In this document: positions 10,201 through 20,999 of the stretch, piece after piece
How the letters are laid out: every line of letters starts with the position of its first letter
Position numbering within the stretch: position 1 is the stretch's first letter
Assembly (NCBI GenBank): GCA_029204225.1
Contig: CM055097.1
Location: 62,094,640-62,158,639 of the forward strand
Direction of reading: 5' to 3'
DNA: 64,000 nt
DNA from: Diphasiastrum complanatum
Lineage: Eukaryota; Streptophyta; Lycopodiopsida; Lycopodiales; Lycopodiaceae
The notes under the pieces: generated by a model
What the model saw: the letters and a program-made list of their open reading frames with translations, nothing else
What the model was told of the DNA's origin: nothing
Databases searched by the model: none
Program-made: the position numbers and the translations under genes

Positions 10201-11939
10201 CTACTCAATTGAAAGTCAAGACTAAACACATGCACAACATTTTCTTTCCCGACCTCCACAATGGCCTCGTCAATATATCCAAGACTAAGCCCACTTGCGA
10301 GGTGTCGATGGATCTCAGGAACATCGTGCCCAAGCAAGAAGAAACCAATATATTTACAATATGGCGCTTTTTTAGCATCAGTCCAACTATATGATATGAT
10401 GGAGCACCCATACCTAGTTCAAAAGATCCCATTGCCCACAAAATTCATGTTTCAATTATCAATTGCAATTATAATTTACATAAATGGCCATTAAATATAA
10501 TTATTTCAATCATTCTTAAAAGTTTAAACATAAATGGTCATTAAATATAATTATTTCAATCATTCTCAAGACATAAAAGTTGAAACATAAAACTTGCAAC
10601 TTCAAACTTGAAACTTCAACTTAGAACATAATACATATTACATTAAAGCAGGGTTTAGGGTTTACATGGTCTATGATCTCCTGATAGGCTATAGCTCCCT
10701 ATCCACAGAGTCTCTCTTGACAACTAGCTGACTCGTTCTCAACTGCTGCATGGATGGTCCCTCCCACTCTGAACCAATCCTAGACACGTCTCATTATCTC
10801 CCTCCATGCAGGGGTCACAACCAAGTGAAAGGGGAGGTTGCACATGTAGAAACACCTCCTAACAAACACATTGGCTTTCTTCTTGTTATTTTTAGAAGGA
10901 TGCCACATACACATCCCTACGCCTAAGCTGTTTACGGCTCTGGGCATGAGAAGAGCCTTGTGACGGCTGTGCCACTACATGGGTCTGAGTCCGAGTCTGA
11001 GTCTCTGACCCTGTGATGTGGAAATGTTTGCTGGATTTTTTGCAAATTGCCAGTAGCCACAAATTAATGGTTACCATCTAGATTCTTGGACAATGGGCAT
11101 AGATGATAGTGACTGTAGCAATGTCAAAGTACATACTACATTCAATGAATTATGACACAATCATCAATGCACATTGCACATTTATTATCTAGCATCTAGC
11201 AACAGCTCACAAATCACAACAACTTAGGATTGATAACTTTAGAGCTTTCAGCTTAGGAATCGCTGATTACGATCACTAACCTGTAATTGAAGGACTAGCC
11301 TCTGAGGTAGCTGTAGATGCACCTGCAGGTATCATACTATTGCTGAAAATTATTTTTTCCTCTTACTGCATTTTAAAAGAGAGTTTGGTTGCCTCTTGAT
11401 TGATAGCTTTTTTACCATCATAGTTCAACTATACCTTTTTGTCTAATGTTCACATCAGTAGGAACGCTGTATCTTACAAGACTCTATTTACTCAAGAAGC
11501 AATGGGTTTTATGGATCCACATTGGTGGAAGTGTTGTTCGACAAATTACATTTACTCTGATCAGCCAAATTTTTTGAGGTTCTTATAAATTCATTTTTGA
11601 AACTCATAAAATGATTGAATTCTAAGGAGAAGGTCTTGCTGTTGACAAAGTCTTTCGTTTCAGGTTAGGCAGGTCTATCAGATGTCCTATGACCATTTCA
11701 TGGATGTGTCACAACATTTGCAAGATCTTGGACAAGCTGTTTCCAGAGATACTGAGTTGAGTCCTCTCAGCAGGGATCAAAAGCTTTTAGAAATTCGACA
11801 AATGGAACAAGTAGCTCTCAGAAACAGGCTTGCTTTGCAAATTGCTCTTCAGGCTGGATCTGGGGAAACCCTAAAAGTTTCATTTGAATTCTCCCAACAC
11901 CCTTGCTTTGCTGTGGCTGTTGTGAAAAAGTCTGGCTAA
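1076..11939 (+). CDS. NAA35: NAA35/MAK10, NatC N-acetyltransferase auxiliary subunit (C-terminal half, 9 exons)
   Basis: Exons 1076-1210, 1402-1500, 1603-1659, 2430-2557, 2699-2805, 3017-3179, 3554-3622, 3738-3836 and 11664-11939 encode about 378 residues of the Mak10/Naa35 family. Landmarks are 'LCTNPAWQRRKLGKMLQDW', 'FELELYSPNEYC.IYWYL', a lysine-rich 'KKKGKKKK' stretch, and the C-terminus ending 'FEFSQHP.FAVAVVKKSG'. The order matches the family. Known role: Naa35 anchors the NatC complex (Naa30, Naa35, Naa38) to ribosomes for co-translational N-terminal acetylation of Met-Leu/Ile/Phe proteins. The N-terminal half lies beyond the left edge. All joins keep phase except exon 5 to exon 6, which is off by one base: an unseen microexon, an unusual splice site or a frameshift. 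The last intron is 7.8 kb and full of transposon remnants. Confidence 0.85.
1402..1500 (+). CDS. NAA35: NAA35 exon 2 of window
   Basis: 33 codons carrying the most diagnostic NAA35 block, 'LLCTNPAWQRRKLGKM'. The acceptor is 'ttacacag'. The donor 'gtcgat' is weak but keeps phase 0. Confidence 0.85.
1603..1659 (+). CDS. NAA35: NAA35 exon 3 of window
   Basis: 19 codons ('AEILHGLPSHRELLGAQNK') between 'gttttcag' and 'gtatct', phase 0 at both ends. Confidence 0.7.
2430..2557 (+). CDS. NAA35: NAA35 exon 4 of window
   Basis: Encodes 'WVAAQFLLGGFELELYSPN', matching the family motif GFEL(D/E)LYS.xEY. The donor splits the TGG codon that exon 5 completes. The acceptor at 2427-2429 is inferred from phase. 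Confidence 0.82.
2699..2805 (+). CDS. NAA35: NAA35 exon 5 of window
   Basis: Completes the split Trp codon ('IYW|YLDHVLRTLL') and ends in phase 1 before 'gtttgc'. The next exon needs phase 2, so this junction is the one irregular point of the gene model. Confidence 0.78.
3017..3179 (+). CDS. NAA35: NAA35 exon 6 of window
   Basis: Encodes the lysine-rich 'SAKKKGKKKKGLIKGAGKE' followed by 'SILLLQCHIDLCSGFVW', as in plant Mak10 proteins. The frame is chosen by homology; the other open frame gives no family match. Confidence 0.75.
3554..3622 (+). CDS. NAA35: NAA35 exon 7 of window
   Basis: 23 codons ('MLTALTEDQKIVHRKTNLN' then 'AEQE') between 'catcag' and 'gttggg', phase 0. Confidence 0.8.
3738..3836 (+). 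CDS. NAA35: NAA35 exon 8 of window
   Basis: 33 codons with 'RFELLHKVVVPEPMMYYHF', equivalent to the family's 'RFxxL...PxxxxYxxFKE' block. The donor 'gtatgt' opens the 7.8 kb last intron. Confidence 0.85.
4140..5228. other. NAA35 intron sequence, nothing recognised
   Basis: AT-rich intron DNA. A short plus-strand open frame at 4802-5059 has no recognisable domain and no coding signature I trust. Confidence 0.5.
5237..5881. mobile_element. Non-autonomous hAT-like element (645 bp)
   Basis: Flanked by a perfect 8-bp direct repeat TCTATGAC (5229-5236 and 5882-5889), the target-site size of hAT elements. Both ends start with CATA and are packed with short inverted 'accgtgg/ccacggtt' repeats (5245-5320 and 5790-5875) that would fold against each other. 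The middle is non-coding. The terminal bases fit the usual hAT consensus poorly, so the superfamily is inferred from the duplication length. Confidence 0.6.
5890..7050. other. NAA35 intron sequence, nothing recognised
   Basis: AT-rich, with no coding similarity, direct repeat or terminal inverted repeat that I can see. Confidence 0.5.
7051..7542 (+). mobile_element. LTR of an unclassified LTR retrotransposon, copy 1
   Basis: Starts TGTTAC and ends TTTACA (TG...CA). It matches 60507-60996 along its length: 'ccatgtcc' near the start, 'cctcgtcatt.cgagct' in the middle, 'catttggtgat.cttaca' at the end. Copy lengths are 492 and 490 bp. The downstream sequence resembles a primer binding site, which orients it as a 5' LTR on the plus strand. 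Confidence 0.7.
7543..8390 (+). mobile_element. Primer site and leader of unclassified LTR element, copy 1
   Basis: Begins 'gtagtattagagtct', a decayed match to the Met-tRNA primer site TGGTATCAGAGC. It then shares blocks with 60997-61800: 'ggtggaattgatctccaagt', 'cagcctaaagatca', 'attagtgtattttt.gatga'. No coding capacity is seen. The similarity ends near 8390. Confidence 0.6.
8690..11050 (-). pseudogene. hAT-type transposase remnant (DUF659 class)
   Basis: Read from high to low coordinates, the minus strand gives pieces in hAT order. First an N-terminal block near 10900-10800 ('CFYMCNLPFHLV..PAWREI', like the family's 'FFYENGIPFNVARSPSFKEM'). Then about 10440-10200 ('GAPSYH', 'GTMFLRSIDTSQ', 'VEVGKENVVHV'). 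Then 9984-9730 ('PWIFWTPGVAHCLDLL.DI.KLPW'), matching the DUF659/hAT 'WTPCAAHCLDLMLEDI' motif. Last, an acidic tail near 9060-8880 ('DSSDDDDSIDEDP'). Stops, frameshifts and gaps break it throughout. No terminal repeats or target duplication could be placed. Confidence 0.8.
10479..10578. repeat. Tandem 50-bp duplication
   Basis: Two adjacent copies of a unit beginning 'cataaatgg.cattaaatat', start-to-start distance 50 bases. It lies inside the decayed hAT region. Confidence 0.75.
11664..11939 (+). CDS. NAA35: NAA35 last exon
   Basis: 92 codons including the stop, after a 'gtttcag' acceptor. Encodes 'VRQVYQMSYDHFMDVSQHL', a helical charged stretch, and the family C-terminus ending in 'KKSG'. 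It is intact with no internal stop. Confidence 0.88.
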   Translation, partial: VRQVYQMSYDHFMDVSQHLQDLGQAVSRDTELSPLSRDQKLLEIRQMEQVALRNRLALQIALQAGSGETLKVSFEFSQHPCFAVAVVKKSG

Positions 11940-12338
11940 AGGTTAATATAGGGGGTTTATTGGTAGATGATAGTGTATTAAAAAGGATTTTCTGGTAACA
12001 GTGTTCCTTGTGGTGAGATATACGAGAAATGCAGCTGTAGCAAGTAAAATTCCCCCAGATAGACTGCTTTGGGAAAGTGATTTGCTCCAAGTATCATTTT
12101 GAGGTTGCAGTCTTTTCAATCAATTACCTACCATCTGATGGGGTGGTTGGCTCATATTTTTTCTACGGTAGTGAAAGCCTGCAGTATCCCCACATCCTTG
12201 GACAGTGGATTTGAAATTATCTTCAGTTGAGGTCATGAACTGTATAATCGGAAAGTTTATCTGTCTAAATTTGTGGTGCATTGCGAAAGGTCTATGCGAG
12301 TCCATATGATGTTTTTTCATGCCAGAAGCCTAGCTTAT

Positions 12339-12340
<2 letters not shown>

Positions 12341-12424
<84 letters not shown>
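12341..12424. repeat. (TC)32(AC)10 compound microsatellite
   Basis: A 64-base TC tract running directly into 20 bases of AC, about 400 bases past the NAA35 stop and possibly within its 3' UTR. Confidence 0.95.
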
Positions 12425-12429
12425 TTTTG

Positions 12430-13882
12430 ACTTCCATCACATTGTTATCCAGCTAGCAAATATCTGTCAAGTCTTAGCCAGGTTATCTATTGAAAGTGTA
12501 CTTGACTGTTTTTTCTTTCTCTTTATGTCAAGTATCCAAAGACTTTTATGGACAAATAGACATATCCAAGTGTAATGCAACAGTTGGGAAAAGTAATAAA
12601 GCACGTATTAAACAAAAAGCTCCTCCTATGAGACTTGACTTGCAGTTTGTCTGTTTATGTGCATATGATGATGTGATGATTTGCAGTATACACTAGTAGT
12701 GTGCATATCAAGATTTTGATCGACAGAAATGACTTGATTATAACTCTTAAGGGGGATTGTAGTAGAATTGGCGCAATCTCATCCTTTCATGAAGTGTTAG
12801 TTCACATATGATGCATTCCCTTGCACCTCCTGTAATAATCCTTCAATCAATTGTAAGAGGATCATGGTTTCAGTTTGAATTTCATTCTAGTTTCAAGTGA
12901 CTACTATTAACCAGGCATTTATTATGCTTCAGTGATATGCAGCATGTATATGGTAGTCATCAAGGTAGAGTTCGAGTAAATCCTTTAATTTTCTAGTTAT
13001 CAGTCATAAGACACACAACCACCCCCCCCCCGCGCGGGAGATGGTCTTTCGGGGTTTTCCTTTTGCTGGTCTCTTTCTACCTCGATGATTGTACTTTCTA
13101 TCAGAGCACATTTAGGAAGATGAATGGAAACTGTTGTGAGTACGTGCAACATGTGAGTGTCTTGAATTAAGATGTGTACAATTCTCATCATGACTTGTAT
13201 CCATTGACCGATTCTTGGATTACAAGAAATCAATGGTTGATTATGTTGATGCGAAAGTAATATGATGAAGCATTGTGTGTTTCGTTACATGCGAATATGG
13301 TAGAGGACAGCTCTTTCAATCACCTTCATGTGAATCTGCTTGCATTTCTCTTCTCAATTTCCCAAAGTAACATATACCAATGATTCCCGTCCTTGAACAT
13401 GCAAGGGTAAATCAGTTGAGACATATCATGAAGATCCTTGTGTGTTGAATGTTGTTGAATGCTGTGGACATGAACCACATAAACAAAAGTTGTAGTCTAG
13501 TTACCTATCTAGCAATATACAAAACACCTATTGTGATGTATTTTGGTGGAGTGAAACGATGATCCTACTGTAGGTTGATTGGATGGATGATATGTCAAGG
13601 ATGTGAAAATTAGTAAAGTTATCTATCATGAATTTTGGGGGGATAGACATTTGTTGGAATCAGAATGCTACTTTCAAATTAGTCCTTCCACAAGTTTTAG
13701 AACACACAGATATAAGAACTCAATTGAAGCTTCATCGTTAAAAGTTAAAAGTACTAAAATGCTTGTTGATTGTAGATCTTCATAGAAATTTCACCGAGTT
13801 ATTTGAAGTTTGCTTCCACATTAACATTATAGTTCCATCATCGTTTATATGGTCATCGTAGACCAATTTGGTCTGAAGGGCA

Positions 13883-13888
<6 letters not shown>
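12430..13888. other. Intergenic sequence downstream of NAA35
   Basis: No gene recognised. Contains a candidate AATAAA near 12594 and a short C-rich run at 13022-13036. Confidence 0.45.

Positions 13889-13959
<71 letters not shown>
13889..13959. repeat. (CT)35 microsatellite
   Basis: A 71-base uninterrupted CT tract in intergenic DNA. Confidence 0.95.
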
Positions 13960-13961
<2 letters not shown>

Positions 13962-15069
13962 GCTGAAAGTGGAACCATGCAAACCCTCTCCCTTCACATA
14001 TAAGAAAGAGACATAATTTTTGTAACAAGGCTCCTACTTGTCCACTTGTACCAAGAGTTCGCAATAGGCAAGACCTTTCCTTCTATATAAGTAATTTAAT
14101 TGTGGTGCCTAAAGGTTATGAATAATAATAATGTTATAAAGAGGGCGATAAAGATTGTAATGTTTATATGGGCCCTAATAATTCCAAATGATGCAAATAC
14201 TATAAAAAAATAATGTCCTATTGTAAGCATGAATGTTAGGTGTGTCCATAACACACTCTTTACACTAAGAACATTGTCATGAATTTGGTAGCAATACATC
14301 ATGTTGTAACTTTTTTTTTAAATGTTCTTCTAGATGCAATCAAATAAAGCTCACTCTAAGCTAAGGTGGAGCTTATAACATAAGACAAAATCAATAGTGA
14401 CCATAAGTGCTCTAGTTGATCTTGCAACATTGGAGTATAAGAGAAAATTTTGGCCTCATCAATATGCTACCACTCTACGAATGTCATGTCAACTTAAATT
14501 TGAAGAATAAAGACCAAGTATAATAGAAAAACCTCAAGATATGCAAGTAAATCAACACAACATATATCATTAGGTCCAATAGTAGCATGAATTGGCAAAT
14601 ATGGTTATGTCATTTTTAACATTTAGAGTTGTAGAAAATTGGGTGGAAAAGATTGTAGTTTAAGCACTACTTCAAACAATCATATCTATCTTAGTACCAT
14701 GAATAATATCAAATACTTTTGCTTGCATGTTCTATGTTATACCATCTACCAATTACAATATTTGAAACATTGATTTTGATCTATATATAATGTGTTGTGT
14801 GGATACTAATCAGACTTTGATATTTTCATATGTGAGCGTGTATTACTATGAGTTGTCTACTCTCAAACATTTTATATGACCATACAAATATGTCGATAAA
14901 ATATCTAGTTCAAAGTTTTGTAGAAATAGACGTGTTTTATAGACATAGGCATCCAAAGTTGTCTCAGTCAAGTGCTAAAAAGTGCTGCCAATATCAACAA
15001 AAGTGGAGTCATTATGTATGATGAAATGATTGCAACATTTATTAGATTTGTGCTCATGAAGGACTAAAA
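13960..15069. other. Intergenic AT-rich DNA, nothing recognised
   Basis: No open frame of interest and no repeat structure seen. Confidence 0.5.
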
Positions 15070-15520
15070 CACAACATAAATCCATTGTGTAAATGCATTA
15101 ATACACACAATTGAAAAATAAACAAGTCACATGTATTGCACGTCTTGACAATGCTTGGGCGACACGAGAGCCTTGGGAAACTCGAGCAGGTCGAACAACA
15201 TGGAAGTTTTGAGAAATTTGGCTTCAATTAAGTTGATAGTCTTGAGAAATTTGGCTTCAAATAAGTTTCAGCCCAATGAGGCATGGTCAAGTTGCTTGGG
15301 CTTTTGGTTGAGCTTCACAACATAAATCCATTGTGTAAATGCATTTATACACACAATTGAAAAATAAACAAGTCACATGTATTGCACGTCTTGACAATGC
15401 TTGGGCGACACAAAAGCCTTGGGAAACTCGAACAACATGGAAGTCTTGTGAAATTGGCTTCAAACAAGTCTCAGCCCAATGAGGCATGGTCAAGTTGCTT
15501 GGGCTTTTGGTTGAGCTTCA
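15070..15520. repeat. Direct tandem duplication, about 245 and 206 bp
   Basis: Two adjacent units start at 15070 and 15315 with 'cacaacataaatccattg' and end with 'gcttttggttgagcttca'. The second lacks about 40 bp. Inside the first unit, 'cttgagaaatttggcttcaa' occurs twice, so there was also an internal duplication. Confidence 0.9.
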
Positions 15521-15588
15521 ACAAGTACCTCTTGCTACTTGAGTATGAAAGCATTTGCCTCCAAACTATGTAATTTGGGATATTTTCA

Positions 15589-15691
15589 TCCCCCCCTGTG
15601 TGGTGTGGTGGTACAGGGTTCTTTCTATGGGATGGACCACCCAAGTTCAAACTCCGCCCACACATGGGCGATGTCTGAGAAAAAAAAGATT
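15589..15691 (+). mobile_element. tRNA-derived SINE
   Basis: A region of about 100 bp has an A-box-like 'tggtgtggtggtacaggg' (15601-15618), a B-box 'agttcaaactc' (15644-15654) and a terminal A-run (15680-15687). It is flanked by a near-perfect 12-bp target duplication, GGGATATTTTCA (15577-15588) and GGGGTATTTTCA (15692-15703). A/B boxes, A-tail and target duplication together define a short SINE. Confidence 0.68.
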
Positions 15692-16009
15692 GGGGTATTT
15701 TCAAGGCTGAATGTTTCAAATAAGATAAAATTTTTCAAGTTGTAGAAGGCATAGATGCATATGTGAGTCTTGTTTCCCATTTGATTGATATAAATGTTTT
15801 ATTGAGGACAAGGCGTAGACATTGTAGGCGCTAGTTCTTGCTATGCAAATGACCTTACTAGACTTGAATTCCCTGGCTTCGGCCTTTTAAGCACTGTTAT
15901 ACCCGGACACAGTGCTGGTGGTCTGTTGCTTTGTGGAACAATTAGACTTTGGTTGGACATTGCCCATCGGTGATTTTTGAGTTGGTCGACAATTGGCAAC
16001 CTTAGCCTT

Positions 16010-16656
16010 TTACTTCCCATTGTCTTGTGGTCTTGAAAATTGCGTGACCATGCTTGCTTGCAAGCCTTCTGCCGATTTTGTACCAAGAGTTCCACTTGTC
16101 ACATGTACCTGTTGTATTTTAGCACCCACTGAATGTTGTAGAAGGCTTGGTAGAATTCCTGTTATTTCTAATGTTGCAATTTGTTTGACGAATTCTACCA
16201 ATTTCGTCTTTTGCGATGTTGTAGTCGTTTGAGTCTGAGGTGACTCTGTGCACTTTTTGGATTGGGGAGGACTGTCATGTAGTCCACTTGTCTCAAAACC
16301 AAGTGGCACTAAAATTTTCCATTTGTAGTGCTTCTTGATTGGATTTGTCTGATGACATAGTACATGCTGGTTCTCGTAAGATATTGCCATCTTAGCTTTT
16401 GGTAATTGCCTCAATGGACAATGTTGACGCCACATTGTGAACACCATGGTAAAAAAAACTGTTGGATCACCTCGATGTGGGCATCTTGATCGACGATGTC
16501 TTCCACCCGGCATCCGAAACATTGTACCATGCATAGAATACCATCCCCTCGGAGGTGATAAGCATACACAGGTAACAAATGTTCCTTCTCACTTTCCACA
16601 TAGTAGAGTGGTAAGCTATTATGGTCTTCAGTTGAATTCGGGGACATGCTTGACAA
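16010..16656 (-). other. Unidentified minus-strand open frames
   Basis: Two overlapping minus-strand frames, 16534-16010 (174 codons) and 16656-16411, start just after the end of a copia LTR. I recognise no domain in either. A Gln/Thr-rich stretch occurs in the longer one. They could be element-derived or chance. Confidence 0.25.
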
Positions 16657-16659
16657 TAT

Positions 16660-18230
16660 TGTAGGAATGGGTAACGTGAACGGAGGAAGAGAGAAAGAAA
16701 TAGTTGCGGAACAACTCTCTCGTTCTTATGGGCTGCTATTAGCAAACAACAGTCTAAAACGATTGTACTTGCAAAAATAGACTCACAGCTCCAGTGTTCT
16801 TATTTATAGGATCTTCAAAATTAAAATGAGTATAGTCCACCAAAGAGATTAGATATGGTGTGTGGTATTACTACAAATGGATTTCAATAAGAAGTTCAGA
16901 TCAGAATATCAAAGTGATAGAACAGTATGATAATGCAAGTTCCTCAGGCATCAAAGACAACCATCGTTTGATCAGATACTAAGGAGTCGTTGACGTACGT
17001 GATCTGAACAAAGTGAGTGAACTAGCGTGAACAGTAAGAGTGTAATCAAATCGCAACATCATACATCTACATTAAACACAGATGAAGAACGTGTTGCTTC
17101 TATATTACAATGAAAGCTTGAACAATACTGAATGCATTACAGCCTGAAAAAAGAGGCGTAACTTGGATGCTCGATATCATTCGCTCTGATGGTGGAGCAT
17201 CCTTGAGAATGCATGAGGAAGAAGTACTCATGCACTGCATCCTTGTATCTAATTACAATAAATGTTTGTCATCTAACTAAGTACTTCGTTGTATAGGGAG
17301 CAGTTGAACTACAATGCTAGAATGACAGATGTACGTTGAATACATGGTCAGACGACTCGGGATCGCTGACGTGGACAAGAATGTCGCTTATTTTCTCTCA
17401 CTTCGCATATTTCGGGAAGTGGCTGGAGACGTTTCTCGTTGAAATAGATAACCTTCACATTTTTCTCTCACTTCACATTTTTGCGAAAAAGCCAAAGGTG
17501 TTGAACAACAGTTCATTTGTTGAAGTGACTGTTTTGTCGCATTTTGGGAAAATCCAAAAAAGCCGACAAAAAGTTTACTTCTTTGAAATAGTTGAAAAGA
17601 AGTTATTGTTGGGAAATAGTGACTTTCCTAAAGTTGTTGATGAAGTCATGCACTTCGGTTGATGAACAAAGTTGTTGAAGAAGTCGGAGACTTCGGACAC
17701 TTTAGAGATGGAAGAAGTCGGACACTTCAGTTGATGAACGATTTTGTCAAAGAAGTCAGACACTTCGATTGATGAACGAAGTTGTTCAAGAAATTGGAGA
17801 CTTCGGTGACTTCGATGTCGAGTGACTTGATTGTTGAAGAAGTCGAGGGTGATCAAGCCTTCGATGCTCTTCATAATACTTTGACAAAGGGTATTTATTC
17901 CCGTCTAATTCTACATTTGAAGATTAGCCAGAAAGTCGATGAAGTCGACTTTCAAATAGTTCAATTGATTCGATTCGATAGAAATTGCAGGTTGTCGAAC
18001 TGCTTGTAGAAACCCGTGTATTTTACTAGGCATTTTTTAGACACAAAATGAGAGTAGTTTGCAGAATAGCAAAACAGGAAAAGACTATGATTCATGCATG
18101 TATCAGATGAGCAGACATAGAACCCAAAAGAGGCTGCACAAACCTAGATCATTGATCAAAAATGTGCAAGAAGAATCCTGAAATAGAAATAGTATCACCA
18201 AGGAGAAAATTGTGAGCTTAATTTTCAACA
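16660..18230 (-). mobile_element. 3' LTR of minus-strand copia element (about 1.57 kb)
   Basis: Read on the minus strand, the pol C-terminus is followed by a polypurine tract (AAGGGGGA, around 18231-18240). The LTR then starts TGTTGAAAATTAAG at 18230. The proposed end is CCTACA at 16660. A TATA-like CTATAAATA lies on the minus strand near 16800. The far end is less certain because no second LTR copy is present to compare. Confidence 0.6.
17640..17860. repeat. Degenerate tandem repeats within the LTR
   Basis: Imperfect repeats of a unit like 'gttgatgaac.aagttgttg' followed by 'aagaagtcggagacttcgg', in three to four diverged copies of roughly 45-60 bases. Confidence 0.7.
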
Positions 18231-18239
18231 GTCCCCCTT

Positions 18240-19915
18240 AAGGTCACGGTTGGTGCCTTGAATGTCTTCGACAAGTTCAGCATGTTGAAGAACTTCTGGT
18301 GCTTGAGCCTGGGAAGAACTTTGGTGAATATGTCTGCATCAATTTCTATTGTGGAGCAGTATTAAAGCTGAAAAAATCTTTTTCCTAATAAAATGATATA
18401 GGATTTCAATGTGCTTTGACTTGCCATGAAATCTTGGATTCAAGGACAGTGAAATACAGTTCAAATTGTCACACTAAATGGTAGTAGGCTGAAACTGAGT
18501 GTGGTGTAAGGAATATATTTCACCACTCTCTTTAATGCTTTCCAATGCAAGATCCTAGGAATAGACATGTATTGATTTAACGTGCTAACAGTGTATGCTA
18601 AATCTGGTCTGGTGCACAACATGGCATACATTAAAGATCCGATTAGTGAATGATAAGGGTACTTCGCTAAGTCGAATACTTCATTGTCGGTTTCAGCACA
18701 AGAAGGTCCAGTCAATACTATACTTGGATCCATTGGTGCATCAATTTGTTTGTAATCAGACATATAAATTTTTTTTTTAAATGTCATTTAAAAATGTCTG
18801 CTGACTCTATTTCTAGTAATGTGAATTCCTAGCAAAGAATGAATAGTGCCTAGATCAGTCATGTCAAATTCCTTTGACAGTTCACTCTTAGTAGTGTGTA
18901 GTAGGAAAGTGTCATTAGACAAAATAAATGCATCATCTGCGTAAAGAGCTATATGAACTGAATTGACACCTATATGCTTGGAAGAAACATTACAGTCAGC
19001 TGAATTGTTTGCAAAACCATTTAAATATGACAAGTTGTGCTTTCCATTTTGCAATGGAACCATCAGAGTTGATCTTCTTCTTGAAGATTGACTTCTTGTT
19101 GATAACTCTCTTGTGAGTGGGAAGTCGATAATGTGGACTTTGATGAAGTCGATCATGCTTCTACTTCAAGTCGATATATTTGGACAAGACAGAGGAAGAG
19201 CTCCATTTTGAATCGTGACAATCGACAATTGTTGAAAACTTCAGGCAAGTCGAGTTGATTGGCTTGCTCTTGAATATATGTCGATGTCGATGGAGCTTGA
19301 TGTCAGGATAAAGTCAAAAGTGAGTTGTACTTTGCTTTCAATAACTTCTTGCCACTTCACAGCATCCTTAGAGTTGATAGCTTTGGCTAGAGTCTTTGGA
19401 TCTTCGGATGAAGTCCATAAAAATTGAGGTGTATACCTCTCAGGAACTGTTCGATTCCTTGAGGATCTTCGAACGATTTGTTGACTAGAATGTGATGGTG
19501 CTTCTTCTTGAATTTCTCCAGACTTGTTCGAGCTAGTTTGATCTGGTCCTTTGATGGCTGCTCGGCTTCTGTATTTGTAGTTGCGGGTTCTGTAGAAGAA
19601 ACATCATGATTGGAAGATTCAATGTTGTGAGAAATAGGATGAAATGACACAACATCATTTATCGATAGTTGTTAAAGGTCATGAATGTATATTCCTTGAA
19701 GATTACGTCCCTAGAAAAAAAATGCTACATTGGTGGATGGATCATAAACTTTGTAAGCCTCATGTTCATCAAGATGGCCAATGAAAACACATTTATTTGA
19801 CCTTTGGTCTAGCTTCTTCCTAAGCTGCTTAGGACCGTGAACAAAACATATACAACCAAGGAATTTTTAAATGGCAAACACTAGGCTTGTGTTGATGCCA
19901 TACTTCACAAGAATT
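18240..19915 (-). mobile_element. Copia pol 3' part: integrase end, RT, RNase H
   Basis: From high to low: the integrase C-terminal region near 19880-19680 ('GCICFVHGPKQLRKKLD', 'YKVYDPST'), a Ser/Thr-rich linker (19650-19390), RT with 'LYADDAFILSN' and 'EFDMTDLG..HSLLGIHITR' (19156-18788), 'YPYHSLIGSLMYA..TRPDLAYTVS' (18787-18461), and the RNase H tail 'SKHIEI.YHFIRKK...DIFTKVLPR' (18450-18260). Several frame breaks and stops make it inactive. The catalytic YADD motif is still present. Confidence 0.88.
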
Positions 19916-19931
19916 TTTTTTTTTTTTTTTA

Positions 19932-20990
19932 CGGCTCTAGTGTTGGATCTACAGCTACGGAAGCCGAGCAGCCGACAGTACCTGTCATCAGACCAGACCA
20001 AGCTAGCTCGAGTAGATCTGGTGAAATTCAAGAAAAAAAATCATCGCATCCTGGTCAACCAAACGTTCGCAGATCCTCACGGACTCGGACAGTTCCTGAG
20101 AGGTATACACCTCAATCATTCTGGATTTCATCATAAGAACCAGAGAGCCTAGCCGAAGCAATGAAGTCCAAGGATGCTGTGAAGTGGCAAGAAGCTATGG
20201 AAAGCGAGTACAACTCACTTTTGACGAATCAGACCTGGACACGGATCGACTTCCTTACTCACAAGAGAGTTATCGACAACAAGTGGATCTTCAAGAAGAA
20301 GATCAACTTTGATGGTTCCATTGCTAAATGGAAAACACGGCTGGTGGCTAAAGTAATCACTCAAGTCCAAGGAGTGGATTACCAAGAAATTTTCAGTCCT
20401 ATCGTCAAGATGCAGTCAATCAGGACTCTGATTGCGTTAGCAGCCATAGAAGACCTCGAAATGCACCAAATGGATTTCAAGGCAACATTTCTCAATGGCA
20501 ACATCAAAGAGGAGTTGTATATTTTCCAACTGGAAGGATTCAAAGTCAAAGGCCAAGAGCACAAAGTGTGCAAGCTGCACAAGGCAATCTACGATCTGAA
20601 ACAGGTCGCAAGAGCATGGTTCGATAGAATCAACTCTTATCTCATTCAATTGGGATTTGCAAACAATTCAGCTGACTGTAATGTTTATTTGAAGCATATA
20701 GGCACCAATTCATCTTCTGCACACTACTAAGAGTGATCTGTCAAAGGAATTTGACATGACTGATTTAGGAGTTGTCCATTCTTTGCTAGGAATTCACATT
20801 ACTAGAAATAGGCCTTAGAATCTATCTTAGCCAGCAGACATATCTAAAAGGCATTTTAGAAAAATTTCATATGTCTGATTGCAAACCAATTGATACTCCA
20901 ATGGATCCAAGTATAGTATTGGCTAAACCTACTTGTGCTGATTCTGATAGTGAAATACTCGACATTGCGAAGTACCCTTATTTTACTATC
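19932..20990 (+). mobile_element. Inverted copia RT segment of the same family
   Basis: The plus strand encodes RT: 'WQEAMESEYNSLLTNQTW', 'NKWIFKKKIN.DGSIAKWK.RLVAK', 'MHQMDFKATFLNGNI.EELY' and 'LHKAIYDLKQVARAWF'. It then shares 'GFANNSADCNV..KHIG.NS' with the neighbouring minus-strand copy. At about 20715 a deletion of roughly 50 bases with a frameshift removes the YxDD catalytic block present in the other copy. Coding stops near 20985 in the 'KYPY' motif. Confidence 0.85.
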
Positions 20991-20999
20991 ATAATGCAG

